Under the pieces are notes generated by a model that worked only from the letters and a program-made list of their open reading frames with translations, ran no database searches and was not told where the DNA came from. This document shows, in pieces, positions 63,657-64,000 of a DNA stretch of 64,000 bases (positions are counted from its first letter, which is position 1; the number at the start of each line of letters is the position of its first letter). Both the position numbers and the translations under genes were made by a program. This DNA comes from Rhodococcus sp. H36-A4 (GTDB lineage Bacteria > Actinomycetota > Actinomycetes > Mycobacteriales > Mycobacteriaceae): positions 434,001 through 498,000 of the forward strand of contig NZ_JAPVLQ010000003.1 in NCBI RefSeq assembly GCF_027158005.1. The letters run 5' to 3'.

Positions 63657-64000
63657 TTAGCTTCCCGCCGGTTGGCTCGCCGCCACGTCGTCGGAGCGTC
63701 GGAAATAGCGGGTGATCAACCCCTGCGACGGGCTGAAGAGATAGGCGAGGATGAACACGAAGCCCTGCGACAACACGACGGTGCCGCCCGAGGACACGTC
63801 GAGATAGAAGCTCACATAGATGCCGACTATCGCGCAGCCGACGGCGATGCTCGGTGCGACAACGAGCATCCGACGGAAACGATTGGTCAACAGATATGCC
63901 GTCGCTCCCGGTGTGATCAGCATCGCGACGACGAGAATGACGCCGACTGCTTGGAGTGCGACGACCGTCGTCAACGCGAGCAAAGTCAGCATCGTCGCCG
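63657..64000 (-). CDS. Metal-ion (Mn/Zn/Fe) ABC transporter permease, C-terminal part
   Basis: The frame is open to the window edge, so the N-terminal part lies beyond 64000. Readable residues show hydrophobic helices (TLLALTTVVALQAVGVILVV, MLITPGATAYLLT) and the ABC-3 family pattern followed by VGIYVSFYLDVSSGGTVVLS and a cytosolic tail, typical of MntB/ZnuB/SitC permeases. Together with the mntR gene directly downstream it indicates manganese uptake. ATPase and binding-protein genes should lie further right. Confidence 0.88.
   Translation of the reverse strand, partial: ATMLTLLALTTVVALQAVGVILVVAMLITPGATAYLLTNRFRRMLVVAPSIAVGCAIVGIYVSFYLDVSSGGTVVLSQGFVFILAYLFSPSQGLITRYFRRSDDVAASQPAGS

Overview
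This window is chromosomal DNA from a GC-rich actinobacterium of the order Mycobacteriales, most like Rhodococcus or a close Nocardiaceae relative. The evidence is gene order and content: dprA, a siderophore-interacting protein, xerC, rpsB-tsf, pyrH-frr-cdsA, rlmN, dxr-rip1-ispG-GNAT, a penicillin-binding lipoprotein, map, mtr, mqo, a chelatase-cobO-cobB-cysG-efpA block, proS, rimP-nusA-ylxR-infB-rbfA-nrnA-dinF, pptH-pptT, truB and mntR. This is the order of the Mycobacterium tuberculosis Rv2896c-Rv2788 region with other genes inserted. Mycothiol genes (mtr), an EspI-like ATPase and PptT/PptH fit the same group. I saw no rRNA, tRNA, insertion sequence, prophage or CRISPR array.

Layout. 1-4.6 kb: end of dprA, a possible IdeR-controlled flavin reductase, XerC, an orphan EspI-like ATPase and an M23 peptidase. 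4.6-9.3 kb: translation and lipid genes (rpsB, tsf, pyrH, frr, cdsA) with clear terminators. 9.3-13.5 kb: a methyltransferase, a CitE-like lyase, a gene-poor stretch with a probable gene remnant, rlmN, DUF2631 and DUF1990. 13.5-21.8 kb: the MEP pathway genes dxr and ispG around the site-2 protease rip1, then a GNAT, a PBP lipoprotein, a GAF-LuxR regulator and map. 21.8-30.8 kb: a 32-bp tandem repeat leading into cobQ, a GntR-ABC transporter operon, an alpha/beta-hydrolase fold protein that lacks catalytic residues, mycothione reductase, a lipase-like hydrolase, mqo and a GNAT. 30.8-42.5 kb: a cobalamin riboswitch heads a chelatase-cobO-cobB-cobE-like operon, followed by an LLM oxidoreductase, a PhoD-like phosphatase, an ABC-F protein, cysG and efpA. 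42.7-49.2 kb: DUF2786-yaaA facing proS across overlapping leaderless promoters, an acyl-CoA dehydrogenase-like gene and a ferritin-like/lipoprotein pair. 49.4-57.6 kb: the rimP-nusA-ylxR-infB-rbfA-nrnA-dinF operon. 57.6-60.2 kb: a molybdate operon without modA. 60.3-64 kb: pptH-pptT, truB, and mntR beside the end of a metal-ion ABC permease.

Three themes recur. First, short tandem duplications (13 to 32 bp) sit exactly on stop codons at four gene ends, and others occur in frame inside genes. The most striking array, before cobQ, repeats a unit with a Shine-Dalgarno, an ATG and a five-codon reading frame whose last stop overlaps the cobQ start. Second, many genes start at an ATG or GTG exactly 6-8 nt after a TANNNT hexamer, which suggests leaderless transcripts. 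Third, cobalamin genes are split between a riboswitch-controlled operon (31-35 kb) and cobQ (22 kb), which has no riboswitch visible in front of it.
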